Positions 36,238 through 46,218 of a stretch of 64,000 nucleotides of DNA are shown piece by piece. The position numbers and the translations under genes were made by a program. The stretch covers positions 1 to 64,000 of the forward strand of contig JAJNBJ010000024.1 in assembly GCA_021155965.1 (NCBI GenBank). Reading direction: 5' to 3'. The DNA is from Flavipsychrobacter sp. Lineage in GTDB: Bacteria; Bacteroidota; Bacteroidia; Chitinophagales; Chitinophagaceae. The first letter of the stretch is position 1. Each line of letters begins with the position of its first letter. The notes beneath the pieces were generated by a model that was not told the DNA's origin, made no database searches, and saw only the letters and a program-made list of their open reading frames with translations.

Positions 36238-39200
36238 TCATCGCAACAAGGTCACATTACCTTGGTGATGTTCTTTCTGACCATCTTTGAACGTAGCATC
36301 GATCACGTAAACAAACACTCCCTGGGGTTGTTCCTTTCCATTGAATCTGCCATCCCAACCCCTGCCGTCAAGCGAAGTGCTGGAGAATATCAGTTCACCC
36401 CAACGGTTGTAGATATTCATGCTGAACCCGATCAATCCGCTCGTCAGCAACTGGCGTGGGAAGAAGAAATCATTCATACCATCGCCATTAGGTGTAAACA
36501 CATTCGGCAGATTAATATAGCAATCATTCAGGATGTGTACGGTGTCTGTTGAATAACAACCATCAAGATATACCTTTACGAAGTAGGTACCTGGCTGTGT
36601 TACGCGGATATATGAGGCAGAAGAACCTGTACTCCATTTCCATTTTGCTGCTGTGTTGCCGGAGTTTGCACCATCGCTAAGCAATATTGCTACACCACCG
36701 GGGCATATCGTGGTATCTCCACCAAGGTACACATGCTCAGGGGCCTGGTAAACCTTAATTGTCCTTGAGACAGTTTTGGGCGGGCAAACTTTATAATAGG
36801 CCGTTGCAAATACATCATAGTTACCGGGCTGTGTATAGGAATGCAGTACAGGATTATCCCCGCCGGTGCTATCGCCATCGCTGAAGTACCAGTTTATGCG
36901 GTTCATATTATCCCCAACATCCAATGCGGTGAATTTAATTTGTGTAGACCTGCAGATCACACTGTCACTTACGGTAAGTCTCGGTGTTGCAAAATATTCA
37001 ACATCTACTGTGATGGGTATCCTTGGCCCTTCACAACCTTCAGCAGATGTCTGGGTAACATACCATGTATTCTTTCCGGGCATTTGAGTTGATGGTATAG
37101 GTGCAGTTGAAGTACCTGTCCCTCCTATTGCCGCAGTATACCAGCGGAGATTTGTGCCGGTAGCAGTAAGCGCAGGAACATTATCAAACTGGCAATACTC
37201 CAGGTTTGTAACAACTGGCGCGGCAGGCGTTTGATTTACTACAACGTCGGTAGTTGTAGTAGCAAAACAGCCGTTTAATGACACCGTAACAGTATAGGTA
37301 CCGGTGCTTACAACCTCTGCATGATCTACGAACGGATTTTGTGCGTATGAATAGAACCCGGCCGGGCCAAACCATGTGAATGACGATGCGCCATTTGATG
37401 ATGATCCCGCCAGGAATAATGTGTCGCCTGAGCATATAGGGCCGTTATTAACTGCAGCAGGGAATGGTAATGGTTTCACCCTTGTCCTGATACTGTCATA
37501 CGTAAAGCAATTCTTACGTTCGAGGGTAAGTACATACAGACCTGAATCAGCGTAGCTGGCTGGTACCCTTACAAATGTTGGCGCACTGGAAGTAAAGCCA
37601 CCCGGGCCTGTCCAGCTATGGGTAGTACTGTCAGACGCTGTCGTTCCGGAAACACTCAATGTAGCGCCAAGGCAAACAGGGCTATTGGTAACCATTGTAG
37701 GAACTGCCGGTACTGGCGGATCAATCAATATCACCGGTCCGGCAATGTTGTATGGGCAGTAAAACGGAGGCTTGGAATAAACACTGATATTTGTATACAC
37801 TCCTTTTTTCAAACCTCCCAATATAACAGTACCTGCTCCGGAAGCTGTAACTGTCTGTGTTTTAAAAACGCCATCATGCAGATAATGGAAAGTAAACGAG
37901 CTATCCGGGACAAGGCCCCTTATAGTTATAGTTCCGTTAGAGTCCAGGCACCTGGTCGGGTTGCCGGCGCCAATAATTGTTATTGTTGTTGAATCCCCAT
38001 CCATTACGGTTGCGGTCCTCACATTCTGGCATCCTGATATATCTGTTACAGTAACGGTATATGTAGTACCGGTTGTAGGGGCGCCTGTCAGCCCGGTTGC
38101 TATTGGCGTTGATGCACCTGTTGACCATGCATAAGTAAACGGAGGCTGGCCTGTTAATACGGTTACCGTTGCGCTCCCGTTATTATACCCTGCACAAGTG
38201 GCGTCTACATGGCTTATACTGGTTGTTACCTGGCCAACCGCAACACGTATAGTGGTATCCTTAACACAGCCCACAGCATTTGTAACGGTAACGGTATACA
38301 CTGTTACAGTGGTGGGAGAAGCGACTGGGCTTGCGCATGTAGTGCAACTCAATCCTGTAGCAGGCGACCAGCTATAGGTCAACGGCGTTGCAATATCTGT
38401 GGCCCCTGCAGTGATCGTTCCGCCAAAACCATTACATATTAATGTATCGGGTGTAGGATTGAGTTGAAGATTCGATGGGGATAGTTTGGTATATAACGTA
38501 TCCGGGCATCCGTAACCTGCATAAGGCGTCAGGATAACCGCATATGTTGTTGGCCCTGTTGGAATAGGAATAGTAATGGTCCTGGTAGTACCATACAAGG
38601 TACTGAACGTAAGCGAATCGACCCAACGATAAAATTCATACCCGATAGGAGCGCTAAGGGTAGCAGTTGTTGCGGTATCATCACAGGTGATACCGGCAAC
38701 CTGGAAAAGCCCGCAGCTCATATCAAAGTAACCATAACCAAAGTGGCCTCCGTAATCACAGTCGCCGGTTGCAAAATCTATCCTGACTGTTGTTCCGCCC
38801 AAACCGGATAAATTGATCGTTGCAGTCGTCCATGATTTATAATAAACATCGCTTCCTATCGGCGAACGAAGAAAACCTGGCAGGGAAGATGTTGCTACAT
38901 AAGTGTAGCTGGCGCAGGGAACGGTTATGCCGGTTATGGAATCAACGGCATTAACTTCAAACCTGGGCTGTGCATCTTCTGCATGTAAGGGATCCTGGAA
39001 CACCACTGCATAGCGGTAAACAAGTGCATAGTTTGTTGCACCGGAAGGCACACGCACAAAATAACGCGCCTTTTCAGCCTGGGCGCCGGTACCATTATTA
39101 CCAAGTTTCATAGAAAAAGACCCTCCGCCGGGAGCTACCACCGGGAAGCCCCCATACATATCGGTTCCTGCGCCAAATGTCAACTCATGCCTTCCGGGCA

Positions 39201-39393
39201 AAGCAGCAGTAGAAGTAGTTGCCGAAATAGCGCCAGCAGGACAACAGGTACCAGTGAAAAAGTACCAATTGGCCACTGTGCCTTCTTCAAAATCGATGTT
39301 TGGTGGACATGGGTTTGATGCAGTTTGTGCATTAGACCTGATGATCAAACATAGGAAAACCAAAGACGTTAATAGAGTAATTTTTCCTCTCAT
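36238..39393 (-). CDS. Gliding-type (CHU_C) T9SS type B surface protein
   Basis: This encodes 1051 aa with signal peptide ITLLTSLVFLCLIIRSNAQ. Residues 25-235 form a jelly-roll-like domain with NIDFEEGTVANW, GTDMYGGFPVV and GGHFGYGYFD; the same domain occurs in the 314-aa protein at 60482-61426. Several Ig/SprB-like repeats follow (SWSPATGLSCTTC, ATCAGYNNGSATVTV...PPFTYAWSTG), then a PKD domain (INWYFSDGDSTGGDNPVLHS). The C-terminus is the type B sorting domain (LPNVFTPNGDGMNDFF, NIYNRWGELIF, PQGVFVYVI). Type B substrates are secreted by T9SS and often stay on the surface as adhesins for gliding or biofilm. Its specific role is not known. Confidence 0.93.
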   Translation of the reverse strand: MRGKITLLTSLVFLCLIIRSNAQTASNPCPPNIDFEEGTVANWYFFTGTCCPAGAISATTSTAALPGRHELTFGAGTDMYGGFPVVAPGGGSFSMKLGNNGTGAQAEKARYFVRVPSGATNYALVYRYAVVFQDPLHAEDAQPRFEVNAVDSITGITVPCASYTYVATSSLPGFLRSPIGSDVYYKSWTTATINLSGLGGTTVRIDFATGDCDYGGHFGYGYFDMSCGLFQVAGITCDDTATTATLSAPIGYEFYRWVDSLTFSTLYGTTRTITIPIPTGPTTYAVILTPYAGYGCPDTLYTKLSPSNLQLNPTPDTLICNGFGGTITAGATDIATPLTYSWSPATGLSCTTCASPVASPTTVTVYTVTVTNAVGCVKDTTIRVAVGQVTTSISHVDATCAGYNNGSATVTVLTGQPPFTYAWSTGASTPIATGLTGAPTTGTTYTVTVTDISGCQNVRTATVMDGDSTTITIIGAGNPTRCLDSNGTITIRGLVPDSSFTFHYLHDGVFKTQTVTASGAGTVILGGLKKGVYTNISVYSKPPFYCPYNIAGPVILIDPPVPAVPTMVTNSPVCLGATLSVSGTTASDSTTHSWTGPGGFTSSAPTFVRVPASYADSGLYVLTLERKNCFTYDSIRTRVKPLPFPAAVNNGPICSGDTLFLAGSSSNGASSFTWFGPAGFYSYAQNPFVDHAEVVSTGTYTVTVSLNGCFATTTTDVVVNQTPAAPVVTNLEYCQFDNVPALTATGTNLRWYTAAIGGTGTSTAPIPSTQMPGKNTWYVTQTSAEGCEGPRIPITVDVEYFATPRLTVSDSVICRSTQIKFTALDVGDNMNRINWYFSDGDSTGGDNPVLHSYTQPGNYDVFATAYYKVCPPKTVSRTIKVYQAPEHVYLGGDTTICPGGVAILLSDGANSGNTAAKWKWSTGSSASYIRVTQPGTYFVKVYLDGCYSTDTVHILNDCYINLPNVFTPNGDGMNDFFFPRQLLTSGLIGFSMNIYNRWGELIFSSTSLDGRGWDGRFNGKEQPQGVFVYVIDATFKDGQKEHHQGNVTLLR

Positions 39394-39572
39394 AATGTAA
39401 CTTTTGTAGTGGGCTTTAAAAATATGGTTATCATTTTGCTTATAGACAGCCTGAAAATTAAAAAGGTTAGGGCAATTTACGATTTTTTGTTTGATATTTT
39501 AATATAATTATTCACATATATTAATACATTATGCATTTTATTGCTATAAGTTAATATTTGGCGTTTTATTAT

Positions 39573-40016
39573 TTAATTTTTGGGCGGCTGGTTCAGCAAC
39601 AGCCAATACATGCCCAGTTCGGAAACTGCTTTTAGAAATCCTTCAAAGCCCACGGGTTTTACAATATAACTGTTCACCCCAAGCTCATAACATTTGCTTA
39701 CATCCGGGTCCTCATTAGATGAAGTAAGCACTATGACCGGAATAAACTTAGTGCGCTCGTCCGACTTTACCCTCCTGAGTACCTCAATGCCATTCACCTT
39801 CGGCATTTTCAGGTCCAGCAGGATGGCTTTAGGTTTAGGAAATGTTTCCTCGCCTGCATAAATACCCTCATTAAAAAGGTAGTCAATTGCTTCCGACCCA
39901 TCTTTGAGGTGGATAATGTTGTTAGCCAGGTTATTTTTTTTCAACGCGCGTATTGTCAATTCTGCATCATGCGGGTTATCTTCTACAAGAAGTATTTCTA
40001 TTGCTTCGTGTGACAT
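39573..40016 (-). CDS. Rcp1-like response regulator
   Basis: This encodes 147 aa. The receiver starts with [20 protein letters not shown], the spelling of the Rcp1 subgroup that partners phytochrome-like kinases, and has the phosphoacceptor in [13 protein letters not shown], Thr/Ser in VLTSSNED and Lys in YIVKPV. A C-terminal [12 protein letters not shown] extension is typical of the subgroup. It is 17 bases downstream of the PAS kinase gene on the same strand, and that kinase is its likely phosphodonor. Confidence 0.93.
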   Translation of the reverse strand: MSHEAIEILLVEDNPHDAELTIRALKKNNLANNIIHLKDGSEAIDYLFNEGIYAGEETFPKPKAILLDLKMPKVNGIEVLRRVKSDERTKFIPVIVLTSSNEDPDVSKCYELGVNSYIVKPVGFEGFLKAVSELGMYWLLLNQPPKN

Positions 40017-40033
40017 AAATAATAATTGTGTGG

Positions 40034-41947
40034 TTAATGAATTAATACAGGTAATGTAAAATAAAATTGCGCTCCTTCGTTTACGTTCCCTTCAGCCCAT
40101 ACCCTGCCATCATGTTTGTGTATTATCCGCTGCACAATTGCAAGCCCGACACCCGTGCCCGGGAACTCACTATTTGAATGTAACCGCTGAAAAACCCCGA
40201 ATAGTTTGTCCACATAACGCATATCAAACCCAACGCCATTATCTTTTATTGAGAATATTATTTCGTTGCCCGACAGCACAGAACTTATTTCAATAATTGC
40301 GTGTTCTTTTTTAGATGAATATTTCAATGCGTTACTGACAAGATTTATCAATACCTGTTTTATTAATGCTGCATCACACCTTACCCTGGGCAGCTCGCCT
40401 GCATTAATTACAGCATTAGACCTGGCAGTTTTATTAACTTCCGCAACAACACTTTTAACCAGTTCGTTCATGTCTACCTCTGCTTTCTGCAAGTCTTTTC
40501 TTCCAAGGCGTGAGAAAGACAACAGGTCATCAATAAGCACTCCCATCCGCTCCGCATTATTACTTATCGTAGTTAACAACCTTTTACCTTCATCATCCAG
40601 TACATGGGTATAATCTTCTTCCAGTATCCTGGCAAAACCGGTAACTGCCCTAAGCGGTGCCCGGAGGTCATGCGATACAGAATAGGTAAATGCTTCCAGT
40701 TCCCTGTTTACTGCTGTTAGGTCAGCTTCAGCTTTTTTGCGTTTTGTAATATCATACGAAACGCCGATAGCGTACTTTTCGCCATTAAGCAAAATTGTGT
40801 CCATTGAGAAAAGGATACTTACCAATCTTCCGGACTTATGGCGAAGGGTAATTTCATAGTGCCTTATCGAACCTGTATCTCTTACTACTTTAAGCGCATC
40901 TTCCCTGTCGCCTGGGTCAGCCACAATATTCAGGTCTAAAGAAGTGCGGCCAAGCAGTTCCTTTCTTGAGTAACCTGTCATTTCGCAATAAGCGTCATTT
41001 GCATCAAGATATACATTGTCTGAAAGACGTGTAATAGTTATTCCGGCTGCACTTCCTTTAAATGCTTTCTGAAATTTCTCTTCGCTCTCCCGCAACTTTT
41101 GGTTATTACGTTTGATCTCATCTTCCATTTTCTTCCTCTCCGTAATATCTACCAGCGCAACCAAAAAACATTTCCGGCCATCCATTTCCACTGTTTCGGT
41201 CGACAACAGCATACTCTTCATGTCCCCGTTGCTAATGCGTAAAGAAACTTCAAGTTCCACAGCCCTGCCTCCCTTTGCTTCTATTTCCTTTATTACATTG
41301 GCACGTGTCTGCTCATCGGTTATATTTAATTCTACAAAGGTTTTACCTACAGCGTCTTCAATACTCATCTGGAATAAAGCTTCAAAAGCTTTATTTACAT
41401 ACAACAAACTTCCATCCTTTATGTCGGTCATGTATATAGCAACCGGGCACAGGTTAAAGATCTTGTGGAAACGGTCTTCACCTTCTTTTATCTTCTTTTT
41501 GTTGAGCCTTTCAGATTCTTCCAGTGCTTTTTTGGCACGAACCAGTTCAGTTACATCTTCAACCCGGTGAATGATATAGATAACCTCATTTCGTTCATCA
41601 AGCACGGGAGTGTTTAAGGGACTCCAGTAGCGTTCTTCAAAAACGCCGTCAGCGTTCCTTATATCATATTTCTGGATCGACATGATATGCGGCTGCTTCC
41701 TGGTGAGTACAGTATTTAAGGAATGTGTCAGATTTGATACCCCATCGGCAGAAGGGTCATCGGGATTATCAGGGAAAACCTCGAACAGCCCCCTGCCCAC
41801 TATATCATCACGCCTGGTGAGCGTTGCATTCATGTAAGCATCGCTCCCCCCAACAATGGTCAGATCGGGAGATAACAGGAGATACAGGTTAGGGGATGCT
41901 TCAAAAACTTTATGAAAATCGACAAGGATATGTTTGGCAGTACTCAT
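40034..41947 (-). CDS. PAS-domain sensor histidine kinase
   Basis: This encodes 637 aa, with no signal peptide or membrane helices, so it is cytoplasmic. Three PAS domains (about 1-140, 155-275, 290-405; each closes with a DITERKK-like linker) are followed by HisKA with [11 protein letters not shown] (phosphorylated His, about 432) and a HATPase_c domain: N-box [12 protein letters not shown]1 DNGVGFD, F-box LFGVFQRLH and G2 GTGVGLAIV. This is the architecture of phytochrome-like kinases without the GAF/PHY domains. The ligand of the PAS domains is unknown; no heme or flavin motif was identified. It forms an operon with the Rcp1-like receiver that follows. Confidence 0.93.
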   Translation of the reverse strand: MSTAKHILVDFHKVFEASPNLYLLLSPDLTIVGGSDAYMNATLTRRDDIVGRGLFEVFPDNPDDPSADGVSNLTHSLNTVLTRKQPHIMSIQKYDIRNADGVFEERYWSPLNTPVLDERNEVIYIIHRVEDVTELVRAKKALEESERLNKKKIKEGEDRFHKIFNLCPVAIYMTDIKDGSLLYVNKAFEALFQMSIEDAVGKTFVELNITDEQTRANVIKEIEAKGGRAVELEVSLRISNGDMKSMLLSTETVEMDGRKCFLVALVDITERKKMEDEIKRNNQKLRESEEKFQKAFKGSAAGITITRLSDNVYLDANDAYCEMTGYSRKELLGRTSLDLNIVADPGDREDALKVVRDTGSIRHYEITLRHKSGRLVSILFSMDTILLNGEKYAIGVSYDITKRKKAEADLTAVNRELEAFTYSVSHDLRAPLRAVTGFARILEEDYTHVLDDEGKRLLTTISNNAERMGVLIDDLLSFSRLGRKDLQKAEVDMNELVKSVVAEVNKTARSNAVINAGELPRVRCDAALIKQVLINLVSNALKYSSKKEHAIIEISSVLSGNEIIFSIKDNGVGFDMRYVDKLFGVFQRLHSNSEFPGTGVGLAIVQRIIHKHDGRVWAEGNVNEGAQFYFTLPVLIH

Positions 41948-42007
41948 TATACATTTGGTGATGGGCGGAAAAGTTTGTACTCCTTTCTTGTATAACTTCA
42001 GTGCATG

Positions 42008-42436
42008 CTACATAGCATTTATGCCTAACCTTCTCTCCAATACATGCACTATCAACCGGATAGACTCTTTTGTAAGTGGCTTGATCAGGTAATATTCAAC
42101 ATTCTTGTTCGACTGCGCCCTCGACATGTCATCCTTATTGACCGAGGATGAGAGGATATGTATCTTCACCCTGCTCTTGGTATTGGCGTCCAGTTTATCG
42201 AAAAGCTCCAGGAAATCCCAGGCATCCATTACCGGCATAGTTATATCCAGCAACAGTATAGCTTTTTTATTGCCACCTTTTTGGGCATAGTTAGTTACAA
42301 CATAGTTGAAACCTTCCTGGGGGTCAATAAAATCCGATATTTCTATGTCAGGGTATGTTTTCTCTATGATCTTACGACATATTTTATTATTTATAGCGTC
42401 ATCATCTATAATAATAAACTCCTGGAAAAAGCTCAT
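42008..42436 (-). CDS. Single-domain response regulator, paralogue of 35634-36062
   Basis: I start this at the ATG at 42436 (MSFFQEFIIIDDD), which matches the paralogue's start and gives the same length, 142 aa; an ATG two codons upstream exists. Receiver motifs: IIDDDAINNK, phosphoacceptor Asp in AILLLDITMP, Ser in HILSSSV and Lys in YLIKPL. No output domain. It lies between the two histidine kinase genes on the same strand (60 and 48 bases), which makes it a shared or alternative target for them. Confidence 0.9.
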   Translation of the reverse strand: MSFFQEFIIIDDDAINNKICRKIIEKTYPDIEISDFIDPQEGFNYVVTNYAQKGGNKKAILLLDITMPVMDAWDFLELFDKLDANTKSRVKIHILSSSVNKDDMSRAQSNKNVEYYLIKPLTKESIRLIVHVLERRLGINAM

Positions 42437-42484
42437 ACGCAAATGTTTGGGAATGTAAAATACTATTAAAAATCAGTTTTTTCA

Positions 42485-43996
42485 CTATTGCTCGGTAATA
42501 TTTTGTGATTCAAATTCTATCCTGAATTCTGAACCTTCATTCACTTTGCTTTTAAGGCTTATCTTTCCGCCAAGTGCTTCTACCTGTGTCTTTACCATAA
42601 ACAGCCCCATACCCTTGCCCTCAGCATAATCCGGGTGAAACCGTTTATATAAACCAAAAATATAGTGCCCTTTCTTTTCAACATCAAATCCAATACAGTT
42701 ATCCCTGAAAATAAGCCCGATCTTGTCTTTTTCCCGGTAACTCTTTATCTCGATCACCGGCTTAACGCCCGGACGCCTGAATTTAATACTGTTGGAAATA
42801 AGGTTATAAAATATGCTGTGCATATAGCTCTTCAGGGTCTGCATACCGGGCACCTGCTCAAAATCATAGTTGATGGTAACATTATTTTCCTGTACAGCCG
42901 CCCCTATACCGGCAACTACTTCATTAACCAGTTGCGAGAATAATATGGGTTGCTTGTTCTCGTTAATATTACTCTTTACATGGATAATATTATTCAGGTC
43001 AATGATCACATCGTCCAGCTTCCGGATAGATGATGATATCGCCCCGATAAAACCTTCTTTTTCATCCTCACTTAAATTATTGTCCAGTATCGCCTGCGAC
43101 AGCCCCGTGATATTTGCTACCGGGCCTCGTAAATTATGCGAGATGATATAAGCGAACTGCTCCAGGTCTTTATTTCTTTGCAAAAGGTCTGCGGTGATCT
43201 TCTTTTCTTTCAGGTCTGCCTCCACCACTTTTGATATATCTTTTATGAACCCGTTTATCCGGGTTATATTACCACTATCATCTATTGTTGAAGCCATCTC
43301 TGCCGCAATATGTTTCACAACGCCCCCCTTATCTACTACCCGGCATTCAAATTGTTGCCTTTCTGTACTTTCATACGTTTTCTCAAACGCAGCCCTTACT
43401 ATGGCGGCATCCTCAGCATGTACCATTGCGAGGAAATTCTCGAACGACGGTTTTATTTCCCCTGGCATATACCCGAGAATGCTGTATTGCTCATCAGACC
43501 ATCTCTCTGAATTATTGGCAATATCTTTTTCCCAGCTTCCAAAACTGGCCATTCGCGCTGTTTCTTTCAACAGCGATTCATTGGCCATCAGCTCATCGAG
43601 ATATTTCTTCTTTTCTTTTTCCAGTTTCGACTTATCAAGAGCGCTGATTAATGCATTGGGAAGGCGCTGCAGCCGGTCTTTAAGGATATAGTCAGAAACA
43701 CCGTCTTTTATCATTTTTACAGCAAACTCCTCGGAAGTGGAACCGGTGACCAATATGATTGGTATTTCGATCTTCTTGGTTTTCAGTATTTCCAGTGCAT
43801 CTACCGCATTGAACTGGGGCAGCGAATTATCAGCAAGGATCGCATCAAAATCTTCCCTGCCTATTGCATTTAAAAATTCGTCTTTGTTTTGAGCTACAAC
43901 AGCTTGAAAATCCAGGCCCGAACGCTTCAGTACAATTTTGATCAGGTCGGCATCTGTAGCCATATCCTCCAGCAATAACAGGTGTATTTTTTTCAT
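42485..43996 (-). CDS. Hybrid receiver-PAS histidine kinase
   Basis: Starting at the ATG at 43996 (MKKIHLLLLED) this encodes 503 aa. An N-terminal receiver (AILADNSLP phosphoacceptor, LVTGSTSEE, ILKDRLQR) is followed by a PAS domain (about 150-265, MASFGSWEKD, YSILGYMPGEIKP) and a kinase core: His in YIISHNLRGPVANI (about 297), N-box FYNLISNSIKFR, G2 GKGMGLFMVK. The G1 box reads DNCIGFD where family members nearly always have DNGIGFD; Gly to Cys here could reduce ATP binding or make it redox-sensitive (inference). A receiver at the N-terminus suggests a phosphorelay input. Two palindromic sites lie about 130-170 bases upstream. Confidence 0.9.
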   Translation of the reverse strand: MKKIHLLLLEDMATDADLIKIVLKRSGLDFQAVVAQNKDEFLNAIGREDFDAILADNSLPQFNAVDALEILKTKKIEIPIILVTGSTSEEFAVKMIKDGVSDYILKDRLQRLPNALISALDKSKLEKEKKKYLDELMANESLLKETARMASFGSWEKDIANNSERWSDEQYSILGYMPGEIKPSFENFLAMVHAEDAAIVRAAFEKTYESTERQQFECRVVDKGGVVKHIAAEMASTIDDSGNITRINGFIKDISKVVEADLKEKKITADLLQRNKDLEQFAYIISHNLRGPVANITGLSQAILDNNLSEDEKEGFIGAISSSIRKLDDVIIDLNNIIHVKSNINENKQPILFSQLVNEVVAGIGAAVQENNVTINYDFEQVPGMQTLKSYMHSIFYNLISNSIKFRRPGVKPVIEIKSYREKDKIGLIFRDNCIGFDVEKKGHYIFGLYKRFHPDYAEGKGMGLFMVKTQVEALGGKISLKSKVNEGSEFRIEFESQNITEQ

Positions 43997-44122
43997 AATA
44001 AAACTAGCTATATTATACTTTTCATACAAAAAATATCACATACAAAATAACCAGATAAGGTATATATATCAGCATCCCGGATAAATGCCATGTAAATTTA
44101 AGAAACTTTTTATTTAAAAAGA

Positions 44123-44164
44123 TACCGTTAAATAACGGTATTTTCATACCGTTATTTAACGGTA
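44123..44164. promoter_or_regulatory. Twin palindromes TACCGTTA-N2-TAACGGTA
   Basis: Two 18-bp sites (44123-44140 and 44147-44164), each with perfect 8-bp arms, are 24 bp apart centre to centre and are exact reverse complements of each other. They lie upstream of the hybrid kinase gene and downstream of the terminator of the 655-aa T9SS gene. They look like a double operator; a single 18-bp hairpin is the alternative. A looser version occurs at 53000-53017. Confidence 0.55.
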
Positions 44165-44184
44165 CGCATTGGAAAATCCACATA

Positions 44185-44218
44185 AAAAAGATCCCGGGCG
44201 TACACCCGGGATCTTTTT
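44185..44218 (-). terminator. Terminator of the 655-aa T9SS gene
   Basis: A 14-bp perfect stem (AAAAAGATCCCGGG and its complement) with a 6-nt loop, ending in TTTTT on both strands, 32 bases after the stop. Confidence 0.85.
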
Positions 44219-44250
44219 ACATAAATTATTTTTATAGATAAAAATAATTA

Positions 44251-46218
44251 TTACTCAATTACGATCTGGTTGATAATATTTTCTGTTTCAGAAACAAGGT
44301 TTAAGATATAAAGCCCCTTGGAAACGGTAGCAGGTATTTGAATGGTAGTATTTATCTGTCCATTATTTGCAGGGATAGCTGTAGCGTAGACTAACCTACC
44401 GGTAACATCCAATACTTTCAAGTTTACATCCTGTGAGCCGGTTCCAATTGCACCATTGATCGTAAATGTACCATTGCTGGGGTTTGGTGCAACGCTGATA
44501 CGGCCTGAATTACCTGTTTCCATAATACCTGCACGTGGAAATACACGCATCACAACATACCCCGAGCCCGGAGTAGCCGCACAACCCATTACCCTGGCCT
44601 CAACAGTGTCATTATTCTTAAAGGCGTTGCTGATGAATTTATTACTTGTTGCACCTGCAACAAGTACCCCATTTACATACCACTGGAAAGTGGGGTTCAC
44701 ACCACCATTTACCGGAATAGCAGTGATCGTGTCGTACGTACCATTGATGATTGTGGTACCTGGATATGCATTCACTACAACCGTTGGTACTATTGCAGCT
44801 TTCACAACCATGAACAAACCTTCGTCAAGAATACTTGGCACAGCGCATGTCGCATCGCTTGTCATCGTCACTTCCACATAGTCAGAATTGGCAGCAACAT
44901 AGGAAAAAGTAGCGCCAGTGCCCGCAAACGCACCATTTACTGTCCATGTATAAGTTGGGTTAGGGCCCGGGTATACAGGATTGGCAGTAAACATTGTTGT
45001 ATGTCCTTCGCACACTGCATTTCCTGGAGCAGCATCATTTGTTATCGTCACATCAGGAATAACAACAGCCATCAACGAGATGTATGCTGTATCATCCATG
45101 TTGGCCGTGCAGCCATATACCGAATTCTGTGCTACAACTGTATACACTCCTGCAGGAGTGTACAGCCCAAAATCAAGCGGTGCACCGGTTCCCGGCATTG
45201 AGCCAATGTAAGTTCCGGCATGGAACAACTTGTACGCTATCCCAACATTTGACCCGCCAAGTCCAATATGTACACCATGGCTGCCAGCACAATAGTTGCC
45301 TCCGCCTGTAACAGAAAATGCCGTTGGGGCAGGTATTACGTTTATTGAAGCGCTGCCGGTCATGTTTGCAGTGCATCCGCTGGCTGTATCTTCTGCCACT
45401 ACAGTGTATATACCGGTAGTAGTATGCGGGCCGAAGTCGATTGCCATGCCCAGCCCATGTATTGGGGAACCCACCATAACGCCGGCACGGTATAACTGGT
45501 ATTGTGTACCAAAGGTAGAGCCTGTTATGCCAATTGGCAGGCCAACGCCGCCAACACAATAATTACCACCTCCTGTCACCGAAACTACGGCTGGAGAAGG
45601 TAACGTAGAAATGGTAGTGCTGCCGCTCATATTCACTGAACAAAGTGTTACTGCATTCCTTGCTGTGATGGTATAAGTACCTATTGTTGTGAATACACCA
45701 AAATCCAGGGCAGCACCCGTACCCCATAATGAAGAACCGATAGCAACACCGCCACGGTTCAATTGGTAGATAACTCCGCCATCAGATCCGCTGAGGCCTA
45801 CATTTACACCGCTTGTGCCAACGCAGTATGGGCCGCCTCCGGTTATTGTTTCCACGGTTGGCAAGCCATTAACGGTAATGCTGATAGCCATCGGTGCGCT
45901 TGACCCGGAAACATTTGAAACCACGATAGTACCATTATAGGTTCCTGTGAGCGCATTGCTGTTCACTATGATTGGGATAGACGTTAATGGCAGGATCGTT
46001 CCTGGAGGAACATCTGGAAGGCCTACCGGCGACCCTGTCCATGTAATATTGTAAGTGGTTGGCGAACCGGTTGATGAATACGGCAACGTAGAATATGTGC
46101 CCGCACATACTGTGGGTATAGAACCCGGTGATATGGTTGGGACTGCTGCAAATACGCTGTTCTGGAAGCCACATACCAATGCCGTAAGGAAAAGGATACC
46201 CAGTAGATTTCTTTTCAT
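44251..46218 (-). CDS. T9SS surface protein with three VTGGG modules
   Basis: This encodes 655 aa. The signal peptide is LLGILFLTALVCGFQNSVFA. An Ig-like domain (25-115) is followed by three 88-residue modules with TGGGxYCxG, VGLSGS, YQLxRxGxxxG, GTGAxLDFG, TxGxYTVxA and a C-xxx-M ending; the same module occurs twice in the giant adhesin and three times in the 1489-aa protein. Two Ig/PKD-like domains with PTYTWTVNG and PTFQWYVNG come next. The last 75 residues are a type A sorting domain (APNPSNGTFTI, LKVLDVTGRLVY, SKGLYILNL). It should be a surface protein. No ligand is known. Confidence 0.9.
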   Translation of the reverse strand: MKRNLLGILFLTALVCGFQNSVFAAVPTISPGSIPTVCAGTYSTLPYSSTGSPTTYNITWTGSPVGLPDVPPGTILPLTSIPIIVNSNALTGTYNGTIVVSNVSGSSAPMAISITVNGLPTVETITGGGPYCVGTSGVNVGLSGSDGGVIYQLNRGGVAIGSSLWGTGAALDFGVFTTIGTYTITARNAVTLCSVNMSGSTTISTLPSPAVVSVTGGGNYCVGGVGLPIGITGSTFGTQYQLYRAGVMVGSPIHGLGMAIDFGPHTTTGIYTVVAEDTASGCTANMTGSASINVIPAPTAFSVTGGGNYCAGSHGVHIGLGGSNVGIAYKLFHAGTYIGSMPGTGAPLDFGLYTPAGVYTVVAQNSVYGCTANMDDTAYISLMAVVIPDVTITNDAAPGNAVCEGHTTMFTANPVYPGPNPTYTWTVNGAFAGTGATFSYVAANSDYVEVTMTSDATCAVPSILDEGLFMVVKAAIVPTVVVNAYPGTTIINGTYDTITAIPVNGGVNPTFQWYVNGVLVAGATSNKFISNAFKNNDTVEARVMGCAATPGSGYVVMRVFPRAGIMETGNSGRISVAPNPSNGTFTINGAIGTGSQDVNLKVLDVTGRLVYATAIPANNGQINTTIQIPATVSKGLYILNLVSETENIINQIVIE

